In this document: positions 1 through 5,967 of the stretch, one piece after another
Position numbering within the stretch: position 1 is the stretch's first letter
Layout of the letters: each line of letters starts with the position of its first letter
DNA from: Opitutaceae bacterium
Lineage (GTDB): Bacteria; Verrucomicrobiota; Verrucomicrobiia; Opitutales; Opitutaceae
Direction of reading: 5' to 3'
Length of the DNA stretch: 6,068 nucleotides
Assembly (NCBI GenBank): GCA_025352845.1
Contig: JANXSC010000489.1
Location: forward strand, 1 to 6,068
Made by a program: the position numbers and the translations under genes
Notes under the pieces: model-generated
What the model was told of the DNA's origin: nothing
Seen by the model: the letters and a program-made list of their open reading frames with translations, nothing else
Database searches by the model: none

Positions 1-86
1 CCCGCGTCCGCTTCGTCAGGCAACCCAGCGAAAGAAACGTCGTTTGTTGGCTCATGCGGGCTTGCGATCCTTCCGGGCATAATCTG

Positions 87-110
87 TTCCCTCTGCTCAG
101 GGGAGTTTTT
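87..110 (+). terminator. Terminator-like hairpin plus T-run upstream of the receptor gene
   Basis: A six-pair stem (87-92 with 99-104, one G-U pair, six-base loop) is followed by one G and five T residues (106-110), which has the form of a short rho-independent terminator on the + strand. It lies about 137 bases before the receptor start. It may end a transcript entering from outside the window, because no convincing gene end is visible before it. The stem is short, so a chance match in GC-rich DNA is possible. Confidence 0.3.
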
Positions 111-247
111 CAGAGGCTCCCAAACAACCGTTGCTCGTCCGCCTCACGGGCGGAGACTCTGGGAGCTGCGGTTTCCCTTCGCATCTTGAACTCAAACCGC
201 CGTTGCCCTCCATCAGCACGCTCGGCTCCTTGTCTCAGCCCATCCCA

Positions 248-2845
248 ATGAAATCCTTCCTGCCCGCCCTCGTGATCGCCTCGTTGCTCGCCGCCCCTCC
301 TACCCGTGCCCAACTCGCCCCGGCGCAGCAGCCGACCGCAGCGACCGCCAAGGATGACGTCGTCAAACTCAGCGTCTTCTCGGTCAACGCCAGCAGCGAC
401 GACGAATACCGCGCCGCCAACACCACCACCGGCACGCGCTACAACACCCCGATCAAGGATCTCCCAATGAACATCGAGGTGCTCACCTCGTCGTTCATGC
501 GCGACATCGGCGCCCTCGATCTGCGCGACGCGCTGGAATACGTCAGCGGCATCCAGCTCGACACCACCGCCGGCGGCACCGGCGGCTCGCGCGACAATCC
601 CGAGAACAACACGCTCCTCATCCGCGGCATCGCCGCCGCAACGAACAAGGACGGCTTCCGCCGCTTCGTCCCCATCGACCCAATCACGATCAGCCGCGCC
701 GACATCATCAAGGGTCCCGGCGGCGCGCTCTACGGGCAGGGCGGCACCGGTGGCGTCGTGAATGTCAGCAGCGTGCAGGCAGGCAGCCGCACCGTCGCGC
801 GCGTGGGCACGAGCTTCGGCTCCTTCAACTACCGTCGCTTCGAGCTGCTCTGGTCCGGCCCGATCACGCCGAAGGGCACGGTGGGCTTCGCGCTGCCGCT
901 CGCGTTTTCCGAGAGCAAGAGCAACGCGATGTATTACGAGACGAACACGCTCCACCTGAACCCTGCGCTCACCTTCAAGCTCGGCCCGAAGACCACGCTG
1001 CTCGCGTCGCTTGAGGCGCGCTACAATTTCCGCGACAACATCCGCAATTTTTTCCTCACCGACAACACGCGCGCCCCCGACGGCAGCTTCTACGGCACGT
1101 TTATCGCCGACCGCCCCGGCACCAACCGCGTGCTCACCACGCCCAACCAGCGCGACTTTCGCTTCGAGGGCCCGGACACGTTTCGCAAGGAGCGCACCTA
1201 TGTCCGCACCTACCGCCTCGACCACCGGTTCACGGACAACCTTCAGTGGTGGGGCGGCTACAGCGCCGAGGACATCAACGTCCGCGACCGCAGCTTCAAC
1301 ATTTCGCTGCGCAACGCGAACGACGCGTCGATCCCGCTGCGCGTCCGCACCGACCCGCGCTTCCTCGCGCTGCTGCGCCCGACGTTCGGCACCGGCCAGC
1401 CGCAGATTCTCGATATCCGGCCCAACAACATCACGAACTCCTCCCGCACCGTCCGCCCCACGTGGAAGAGCGAACTCTACTTCGCCTTCGACACCGGCCC
1501 CGTGAAGCACCGGATGATCACCGGCATCAGCTACGGCCCGCTCACCTCCGGCAACAACGCCGCGAACCAGAATTTCTACTACGGCAACACCGGCAACCCC
1601 GCCGATCCTGCCACGCAGCGCTGGGAGGCGCTTTCAAACGACGTCATCCTCACGCGCTTCCGCGACCCGCGCGACGTGACCTCGGTGAAGCGTTGGGACT
1701 ACGCCGCCATCAACCAATACCCGCAGGGCCCCGAGACCGCCATCGGCACGCGCTCCTCGTATCTCACCTCGTATTTCTGGGACCGGAATCTCTACGCGAA
1801 TCTCCAGAGCAGTTTCTTCAAGGACCGTCTCCAGACGATCGTCGGCCTCTTCGACACCCGCAACGACCGCGGCGGTATCGTCTATGACTCCGCCGGCAAC
1901 TACCTCTGGAACGGCCCCGCGCCCGCGGGCTCCGGCTCCACGCTCAACGGCGTGCGCCGCCCCAAGCCCGTGCGCAACACCTCGCCGAGCTTCACCGTGA
2001 TCTGGTTGCCGGTTGACTGGATTCGCCTCTACGCGAATTCCATGAGTTCGATCGATGTCGGCCCCGCCTACTCCGCCTACGACGGCAACGGCAATCCCCT
2101 CGACGGCGCCACCGTGAAAAACATCGAGGCCGGCCTCCGCCTCGATCTCTTCAAGAGCAAGCTCCTCTTCAACCTCGCCGCCTTTGGCATGTCCGACAAA
2201 GACCGCCCCGTGAACTTCGGCGCCGCGATCCAAAACCTCCTCGTCTCACCCACCGGCACCGTCAACGGCTCCGGCTTCAGCGCATTCGTAAAGACCTCGA
2301 CCGACTCCAAGGGTGCCGACCTCAAAATCGACTACGTGCCGGTCCGCAATCTGCGCTTCAACGTCGGCGTCTCCGCGAATGACGTGCAGATCAAAAAAAT
2401 CGAGCCCTTCGCCACGCCTGCAAATCCCGACCCCGTGCGCCTCCTCGCGCAGCAGAACTTCGTCGCCGCCGGCGGCAGCTCGGCCCGCTACCTCGGCAAA
2501 CCCTCGACCGACATCTCGAAATACACCGGCATCGCCTTCGTCCGCTACGAGTTTAACGAGACGTTTCTAAAAAACACCTGGGTGATGTTCGCCACGAAAT
2601 ACCTCGGCAAACGCGAAGCCGAACTCATCACCGTCGCGACCAACAACGGCGCCATCACGATCGACAACCGCCTCGTGCCCGCGCACTACCTCTACGACTT
2701 CAACGCCGGCTACCGCCGCAAAATCGGCCGCTACACCACGAACTTCCAGCTCAACCTCGCCAACCTCGCCGACGACGACAAATTCTACGGCGCCGTCTGG
2801 CAAACCGGGCGCACGTATCGGTTGAGCGCGGGCGTGAATTTCTGA
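248..2845 (+). CDS. TonB-dependent outer-membrane receptor
   Basis: This is a complete 865-residue TonB-dependent receptor, a plugged outer-membrane beta-barrel that imports a scarce ligand using energy from TonB-ExbB-ExbD. Residues 1-21 form a signal peptide: Lys2, a hydrophobic core (FLPALVIASLLAA) and a TRA cleavage site before Gln22. A DVVKLSVFSV segment (37-46) sits where the TonB box is expected. The plug runs from about 60 to 180 and includes LPMNIEVLTSSF (72-83), LRDALEYVSGI (92-102), LLIRGI (123-128) and the diagnostic IIKGPGGALYGQGGTGGVVNV-type stretch near 153-173. The rest is barrel with alternating aromatic strands and ends in Phe (RLSAGVNF), the usual outer-membrane sorting signal. 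The ATG at 248 is chosen because it begins the signal peptide; an in-frame TTG at 131 would bury it behind 39 unrelated residues. There is no Shine-Dalgarno. The substrate cannot be told: no TonB, ExbBD, regulator or catabolic gene adjoins it. The overall look is closer to siderophore-type single receptors than to SusC, which would have a SusD partner. Confidence 0.96.
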   Translation: MKSFLPALVIASLLAAPPTRAQLAPAQQPTAATAKDDVVKLSVFSVNASSDDEYRAANTTTGTRYNTPIKDLPMNIEVLTSSFMRDIGALDLRDALEYVSGIQLDTTAGGTGGSRDNPENNTLLIRGIAAATNKDGFRRFVPIDPITISRADIIKGPGGALYGQGGTGGVVNVSSVQAGSRTVARVGTSFGSFNYRRFELLWSGPITPKGTVGFALPLAFSESKSNAMYYETNTLHLNPALTFKLGPKTTLLASLEARYNFRDNIRNFFLTDNTRAPDGSFYGTFIADRPGTNRVLTTPNQRDFRFEGPDTFRKERTYVRTYRLDHRFTDNLQWWGGYSAEDINVRDRSFNISLRNANDASIPLRVRTDPRFLALLRPTFGTGQPQILDIRPNNITNSSRTVRPTWKSELYFAFDTGPVKHRMITGISYGPLTSGNNAANQNFYYGNTGNPADPATQRWEALSNDVILTRFRDPRDVTSVKRWDYAAINQYPQGPETAIGTRSSYLTSYFWDRNLYANLQSSFFKDRLQTIVGLFDTRNDRGGIVYDSAGNYLWNGPAPAGSGSTLNGVRRPKPVRNTSPSFTVIWLPVDWIRLYANSMSSIDVGPAYSAYDGNGNPLDGATVKNIEAGLRLDLFKSKLLFNLAAFGMSDKDRPVNFGAAIQNLLVSPTGTVNGSGFSAFVKTSTDSKGADLKIDYVPVRNLRFNVGVSANDVQIKKIEPFATPANPDPVRLLAQQNFVAAGGSSARYLGKPSTDISKYTGIAFVRYEFNETFLKNTWVMFATKYLGKREAELITVATNNGAITIDNRLVPAHYLYDFNAGYRRKIGRYTTNFQLNLANLADDDKFYGAVWQTGRTYRLSAGVNF

Positions 2846-2990
2846 GAGGGCGTCGAAAAAGGATCCCGATGCTTGCCATTCTGAGCGGAGCGAAGAATCC
2901 AGCAGGGCATGCGCACCTCTGAAACCGCCGCGTAGATCCAAGTGGATTCTTCGCTCCGCTCAGAATGACAGACCTTTTTTGACGCCCTCT
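2845..2990. repeat. Nested palindromic intergenic repeat, family 1 (likely bidirectional terminator)
   Basis: Two sets of inverted arms are nested. The inner arms are 25 bases and perfect (2877-2901 with 2943-2967; core TGAGCGGAGCGAAGAATCC). The outer arms are 18 bases with one mismatch (2845-2862 with 2973-2990). The loop is 41 bases (2902-2942). The right arm carries T6 at 2975-2980 and the left arm carries A5, so each strand has a strong stem followed by a T-run. It lies exactly between convergent genes, and its first base is the last base of the receptor's TGA. It is therefore well placed to end transcription from both sides. No transposase is present; a MITE-like or REP-like origin is an inference. 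Confidence 0.9.
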
Positions 2991-2998
2991 GAGGCGAC

Positions 2999-3508
2999 TC
3001 AGCTGCCGGAACCTTGGCGGCGGTTGCGGATCAGCTGCTGGAGAAAACTCCGATCGGTCGAATCCTTCTCGCGGGTGCCCTGTTTCATTTTCAACATGAG
3101 TTCGGCACCGGCAAAAGGAATGGACACGCCGTCGATTAACTCCGTTTCGATGCCGCCGACAGCGTCCTCGAAGCGCACGCCACATGCCTCGGTCATCAAG
3201 TCGACCGTGATATCGTCGTTCACGCGGACGACGACCCATTGGGCGATGTCCTCGTCGCCCAGCTCCCGGATGGCGCGGTCGGGGAGGATTTCGAGCGCCT
3301 GTTTGACGAGGGCCTGGTTGGTCCGGTCGCGGGCAATCAGGAGATCGATGTCCTCCGTCGCCCGCACAAAGCCGAGCCGGTTGATCGCAAATCCGCCCAC
3401 GACCACGTAGGCAACGCCCAGGCGGTTGAGTTCGCGGGCGAGCGAAACGAGATCGGCGTCGTTCGGAACGCGCGTTACTTCCCGTGGCGGTTCAGGTTCT
3501 TCGTCCAT
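2999..3508 (-). CDS. Nucleotidyltransferase-fold protein (AbiEii/DUF6036-like), possible toxin of a TA-type pair
   Basis: This 169-residue protein has the minimal nucleotidyltransferase signature. Gly-Gly at 38-39 is followed by a helix and then RATEDIDLL, giving the D-x-D metal pair Asp53 and Asp55. A third acidic residue is plausible at Asp103 in ITVDLM. The C-terminal AELMLKMKQGTREKDSTDRSF run (about 135-155) matches the Lys/Arg-rich 'K...R.KD..D' tail of AbiEii-like and DUF6036-like proteins. NTases of this group transfer a nucleotide to protein or RNA; several act as toxins or abortive-infection proteins, and others are uncharacterised. No transmembrane segment or signal peptide is visible, so it should be cytoplasmic. 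The ATG at 3508 is preferred over the ATG at 3517 because the GAGG at 3519-3522 is 10 bases from the former and only one from the latter. The gene overlaps the upstream 61-codon gene by 34 bases, which suggests translational coupling. The target is unknown, and the toxin role is inferred from family and arrangement only. Confidence 0.87.
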   Translation of the reverse strand: MDEEPEPPREVTRVPNDADLVSLARELNRLGVAYVVVGGFAINRLGFVRATEDIDLLIARDRTNQALVKQALEILPDRAIRELGDEDIAQWVVVRVNDDITVDLMTEACGVRFEDAVGGIETELIDGVSIPFAGAELMLKMKQGTREKDSTDRSFLQQLIRNRRQGSGS

Positions 3509-3660
3509 GCGTCGCATGCCTCATTGCTGGCAAACCGAAACACACCCTTGGGTTGGCCACGGCCACGAGCGAGCTGGGCCGCCGTGCGCTGCAGGCGGGC
3601 AAAGCGCTCCCACGCGCTTTTTCGCAACCGGCCGACCACCTTGACCGACGAGGAATCCAT
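3475..3660 (-). CDS. Small basic protein preceding the NTase, candidate antitoxin or partner
   Basis: This 61-residue Arg/Lys-rich reading frame starts MDSSSVKVVGRLRKSAW, contains a GVFRFASNEACDAW motif (about 40-53) and ends in a basic tail. I have the impression that small proteins with a 'GVFRF..xEEADAW' motif often precede NTase genes of this type, but I could not search for this. The stop lies 34 bases inside the NTase gene, so the two are very likely co-transcribed and translationally coupled. The ATG at 3660 is chosen because the conserved-looking part begins there. A GTG at 3765 would add 35 residues (MNAPRCIQRLWDC...) that look like non-coding translation. No Shine-Dalgarno precedes 3660, but a promoter-like pair just upstream could give a leaderless message. 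Antitoxin function is an inference from position, size and charge. Confidence 0.65.
   Translation of the reverse strand: MDSSSVKVVGRLRKSAWERFARLQRTAAQLARGRGQPKGVFRFASNEACDAWTKNLNRHGK
3519..3524 (-). promoter_or_regulatory. Shine-Dalgarno of the NTase gene (decides its start)
   Basis: On the minus strand this reads ATGAGG, with GAGG 10 bases before the ATG at 3508 but only one base before the ATG at 3517. It lies inside the upstream small gene. It is the only recognisable Shine-Dalgarno in front of any start in the window, and it favours the shorter 169-residue NTase. Confidence 0.5.
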
Positions 3661-3666
3661 CACGGG

Positions 3667-3695
3667 AAAATCGCCGGATCGCCGGGGAGGGTCAA
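3667..3695 (-). promoter_or_regulatory. Candidate sigma-70-type promoter of the small gene/NTase pair
   Basis: On the minus strand TTGACC (3695-3690, five of six to the -35 consensus) is separated by 17 bases from GATTTT (3672-3667, three of six to the -10 consensus). Transcription would begin at about 3661-3660, which is the ATG of the small gene itself, so the message would be leaderless. This fits the absence of a Shine-Dalgarno there. The weak -10 box keeps confidence low. Confidence 0.27.
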
Positions 3696-3901
3696 GCGCG
3701 CGGCAGTGCGGGCCCTGGCATGAGGCACAGTCCCACAGTCGCTGAATGCAACGGGGCGCGTTCACTTCGGCAACGCGCGGCCGATTACGCAGACGACCAA
3801 CAGGCAGTCAGCACCCCGCTCAATCGATGCGCGTCGCACCACGAGCTTGAGGTCGCCTCATTCCGTCGCCACAGGTTGCGGTTTCCTTCTCAAACGCGCC
3901 C

Positions 3902-4291
3902 ATGAAATTCGAACACTTCGCCCTCAACGTCCCTGATGTCCGCGCGCACGCGCAGTGGTATGTCGAGCACCTCGATTTTACCATCGCGCGGCAGCGTGAC
4001 GACGCGCCGTTCATGCACTTCCTCGCCGACGAGACGGGGCGCATCATCGTCGAGCTCTACTCCAATCCCAAGGCCCCGTATCCCGACTACGCGGCGGCGC
4101 ATCCGCTGCTGTTTCATATCGCGGTCGTCGCGCCCGACGCGAAGGCCGAGCGCGGGAGGCTCGAAAAGGCCGGCGCGAAACTCTTCCTCGAGGAACCGCA
4201 GCCCGACGGCTCGCTCTTGATCATGATGCGGGATCCATGGGGCGTGCCGCTACAACTCTGCCAGCGCACGAAACCCTTTCCGATGCCGTGA
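3902..4291 (+). CDS. VOC-family (glyoxalase/bleomycin-resistance/dioxygenase fold) protein
   Basis: This complete 129-residue protein has one vicinal-oxygen-chelate fold, that is two beta-alpha-beta-beta-beta modules. Module 1 opens with MKFEHFALNVPDV and closes with GRIIVELYSN; module 2 opens with LLFHIAVVAPDA and closes with RDPWGVPLQLCQR. The expected metal ligands are His5, Glu51 and His72. The fourth position holds Gln118 instead of the usual Glu. Family members isomerise, cleave or bind small molecules around a divalent metal, but VOC proteins this short cannot be assigned a substrate from sequence. The RDPWG turn is the usual pre-ligand motif of small lyase-like members. The ATG at 3902 begins strand 1 of the fold, so no extension is needed; there is no Shine-Dalgarno and the leader just before it is pyrimidine-rich. 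The gene is divergent from the small gene/NTase pair across a 241-base gap (3661-3901) in which I see no clear promoter for this gene. It appears to be a single-gene unit. Confidence 0.93.
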   Translation: MKFEHFALNVPDVRAHAQWYVEHLDFTIARQRDDAPFMHFLADETGRIIVELYSNPKAPYPDYAAAHPLLFHIAVVAPDAKAERGRLEKAGAKLFLEEPQPDGSLLIMMRDPWGVPLQLCQRTKPFPMP

Positions 4292-4348
4292 GCGGCGCGC
4301 GGCCCGCCTCGGGTGAAGCGAAACCGCGGGTCACGCCGAGTCCAGCCG

Positions 4349-4421
4349 TAGCGCGGTGCTTCAGCCCGCGGCTTGGGCATTGAGGTTTTCGCCGCTAACC
4401 GCGGGCTGAAGGACCGCGCTA
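4349..4421. repeat. Palindromic intergenic repeat, family 2
   Basis: Inverted arms of 23 bases (4349-4371 and 4399-4421) match with one mismatch around a 27-base loop. The core is CTTCAGCCCGCGG on the left and its complement on the right. It lies 57 bases after the VOC stop and 52 before the sensor start, between genes read in the same direction. There is no T-run, so it is less like an intrinsic terminator than family 1; a role in 3'-end stabilisation or as a dispersed REP-like element is possible. The rest of the gap holds nothing I can name. Confidence 0.85.
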
Positions 4422-4473
4422 AGTTCAAACCGCCCGCGTCACCTCTTTCCCCCTCGCCCCGTCCTACTCCGCA

Positions 4474-5667
4474 ATGAACCTCCCTCCCTCCTCCCGTCCC
4501 CCGGTGACCGAGCAAGACTGGTGGTGGATTTTCGATCCGAGGCTGAGCCTGCGCGCGCGGGCGGCGCTCATCACGGGTGTCGGCGCGCTCGCGTTCACGT
4601 TCCTCGCCGCCGCGCTCGCCGGCACACTCGTCCGCCGTTCGCTCGAGCGGCAGGCCGGCGCGAATTTCGAGACGCTCGCGTTTCAACTCGGCGACAAACT
4701 CGACCGCGTGATCCTGGCCCGCCAGCATGAGCTGCAACTGGCCGCGAGCCTGGCGCCGATGCGCCAACTCGCGACCACGTATGCGGAGCGGCGCAAACTC
4801 CTCGAACTCGTGCAGGACAACGCGCGCGACTTCGCTTGGATCGGTTTTGCGGATGCGGGCGGCACGGTGCATGGCGCGACGGCGGGCATCTTCGATGGCA
4901 CCCCGGTCGGGAACCGGCCGTGGTTCCGCAGCGCGCGCGCGCGCAGCCACACTGCGGGGCCGGCTGAATTGCCCGCGCTCACGAGCGAACTCAACCCCGG
5001 CGGCGACACGCGCACGGCGCGCTACCTCGATCTCGCGGTGCCGGTGCAGTCGGCCGACGGCCCGCTGCTCGGCGTGCTTGGTGCGCACTTGAATTGGGAA
5101 TGGGTGCGCGAGGTCCAACTCTCCGTCGTGCCCGAAGCCGCGCGCCGCGAGCGCATCGGCGTCACCGTTTACAGCGCAACCGGCGAGGTGCTCCTCGATT
5201 CGGGCGGCTCCGGCTGGACGCAGCCACCCGAGCCGCCGGCTCTGCCCGATGCGCGAAAATTTCGCGGCACGCTGCTCGAGCCCACGGCGGGCGGCACAAG
5301 CCACGTCACCGGTTTCGCGCGCAGCCGCGGCTACCGCGAGTATCGCGGGCTCGGCTGGCTGATCGTCGTGCGCCAGCCCGCCGACCTCGCGCTGGCTCCC
5401 GCGCGCGATTTGCAGCGCACGCTGCTCGGCTGGGGTGCGCTGCTCACAGGCGCGCTCGTGGTTGTCAGTTGGATTTCCGCCGGTCGGTTCTCCCGCTGGC
5501 TGCGCAGCATGCGCCTCGCGGCCGAGCGGGTTCGCGGCGGTGATGTGCTCGCCGTCCTGCCGCGTCCGCCGGGCGACGGCGAAGTCGCCCGCATGTGCGA
5601 TGCCGTCGGCGAGCTCGTGCAGGAGCTGCGGGAGAAACCGCGCCCCGATCACACGAGGGAGATGTAG
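4474..5667 (+). CDS. Membrane sensor with dCache-like periplasmic domain and HAMP-like segment, no output domain
   Basis: This 397-residue protein has the front half of a bacterial transmembrane receptor. A short Trp-rich cytoplasmic N-terminus (DWWWIF, 15-20) leads to a first membrane helix at about 31-53. The periplasmic region, about 54-315, looks like a double Cache ligand-binding domain: FAWIGFADAGGTVHGAT (120-136), then NRPWF (147-151), LAVPVQSADGPLLGVLGAHL (187-206), and in the distal part IGVTVYSATGEVLLDSG and GLGWLIVVRQP (292-302). The second membrane helix is about 316-336. A HAMP-like stretch follows (about 340-388: LAAERVRGGDVL, LPRPPGDGEVARM, VGELVQELRE). Proteins of this layout normally continue into a histidine kinase, GGDEF, phosphatase or chemoreceptor module, but this one ends a few residues after the HAMP. 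The TAG lies in the outer arm of the following palindrome. It may be a truncated receptor or one acting through a partner. The ATG at 4474 has no Shine-Dalgarno and follows a pyrimidine-rich leader. The ligand is unknown. Confidence 0.87.
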   Translation: MNLPPSSRPPVTEQDWWWIFDPRLSLRARAALITGVGALAFTFLAAALAGTLVRRSLERQAGANFETLAFQLGDKLDRVILARQHELQLAASLAPMRQLATTYAERRKLLELVQDNARDFAWIGFADAGGTVHGATAGIFDGTPVGNRPWFRSARARSHTAGPAELPALTSELNPGGDTRTARYLDLAVPVQSADGPLLGVLGAHLNWEWVREVQLSVVPEAARRERIGVTVYSATGEVLLDSGGSGWTQPPEPPALPDARKFRGTLLEPTAGGTSHVTGFARSRGYREYRGLGWLIVVRQPADLALAPARDLQRTLLGWGALLTGALVVVSWISAGRFSRWLRSMRLAAERVRGGDVLAVLPRPPGDGEVARMCDAVGELVQELREKPRPDHTREM

Positions 5668-5820
5668 GCCGGCCCGCTGGCCCACGGCCGTTGAATTAGC
5701 GGCTTTGGTTTTGTAGGCCAGCTCGCTTGCGCTCTGACCCCGTGGCACCGGAGCGCGCGCAAGCGAGCTGACCTACGATGGGGCGCGGTTGCGGACCTTA
5801 ATTCAGCGGCCGGTTCTACA
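5663..5820. repeat. Nested palindromic intergenic repeat, family 3, containing the sensor's stop codon
   Basis: The inner arms are 20 bases with one mismatch (5713-5732 and 5757-5776; core CAGCTCGCTTGCGC). Outer arms pair 5686-5698 with 5799-5811 (12 of 13), and further out TGTAGGCCGGCC at 5663 resembles the complement of 5808-5820. The left outer edge is also an imperfect direct copy of the left inner arm (both begin TGTAGGCC), so the element looks like two nested copies of one unit. The TAG of the sensor gene (5665-5667) lies in the outer edge. The element fills most of the gap before the convergent partial gene. No T-run follows it. Confidence 0.8.
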
Positions 5821-5821
5821 A

Positions 5822-5842
5822 CCGATGCGCCAAAAGCATCGG
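5822..5842. other. Small perfect hairpin in the gap after repeat 3
   Basis: A seven-base perfect inverted repeat (CCGATGC, 5822-5828, with 5836-5842) surrounds a seven-base loop. No T-run follows on either strand, so I do not call it a terminator. In the remainder of the gap (5843-5967) I see only one further weak five-base stem (5886-5890 with 5897-5901) and no gene. Confidence 0.3.
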
Positions 5843-5967
5843 ATGATTGGATGCGGCAGGGTCCGTTAACCAAAGCTCGGTTTCAGGCGGCCCCATCCGC
5901 CACCCAGCGCCCGACCACAAAAACCAAACCCGAACAGTGATCGCACCGCGAATCCCGGCGGCGCGTA

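Noticed and set aside
1..82. Possible end of an upstream + strand gene (TAA at 80-82), or start of a divergent minus-strand gene at 55
   Set aside because: The + frame has only about half G/C at third positions, unlike the other genes, and the minus frame offers only 18 codons. Neither can be supported from so short a stretch.
62..83. TTGCGA and CATAAT as a promoter of the receptor
   Set aside because: The spacer is only 10 bases, and no acceptable -35 box lies 16-18 bases before CATAAT.
1..247. Riboswitch (cobalamin or TPP type) before the receptor
   Set aside because: I looked for the conserved boxes of both classes and did not see them.
110..1510. Long minus-strand open frame antisense to the receptor (466 codons)
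   Set aside because: It is opposite a clear TonB-dependent receptor, its translation is low-complexity Ala/Arg/Gly/Val-rich with no recognisable domain, and it is explained by the GC-biased codons of the + strand.
1011..1887. Alternative + strand frames inside the receptor (for example 1011-1505 and 1246-1887)
   Set aside because: Compositionally biased Arg/Ser/Thr/Ala translations in shifted frames of a real gene.
2751..3239. Minus-strand open frame crossing the family 1 repeat
   Set aside because: It overlaps the ends of both the receptor and the NTase, and its middle is a translation of the palindrome.
3239..3745. + strand open frame antisense to the NTase and small gene
   Set aside because: No domain is visible, and the opposite strand carries the NTase signature motifs.
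3661..3765. N-terminal extension of the small protein to a GTG at 3765
   Set aside because: The extra 35 residues are Cys/Pro/Arg-rich and look like non-coding translation, and the extension would remove the promoter-like pair.
4931..4942. Alternating GC run of 12 bases in the sensor gene
   Set aside because: It encodes an Arg/Ala stretch in frame and is ordinary for GC-rich coding; no frame break is seen.
4114..5748. Long minus-strand open frame antisense to the VOC and sensor genes (544 codons)
   Set aside because: It spans two genes and two repeats, is rich in Arg/Ala/Glu with no domain, and conflicts with the well-structured + strand proteins. It is a mirror of GC-rich coding.
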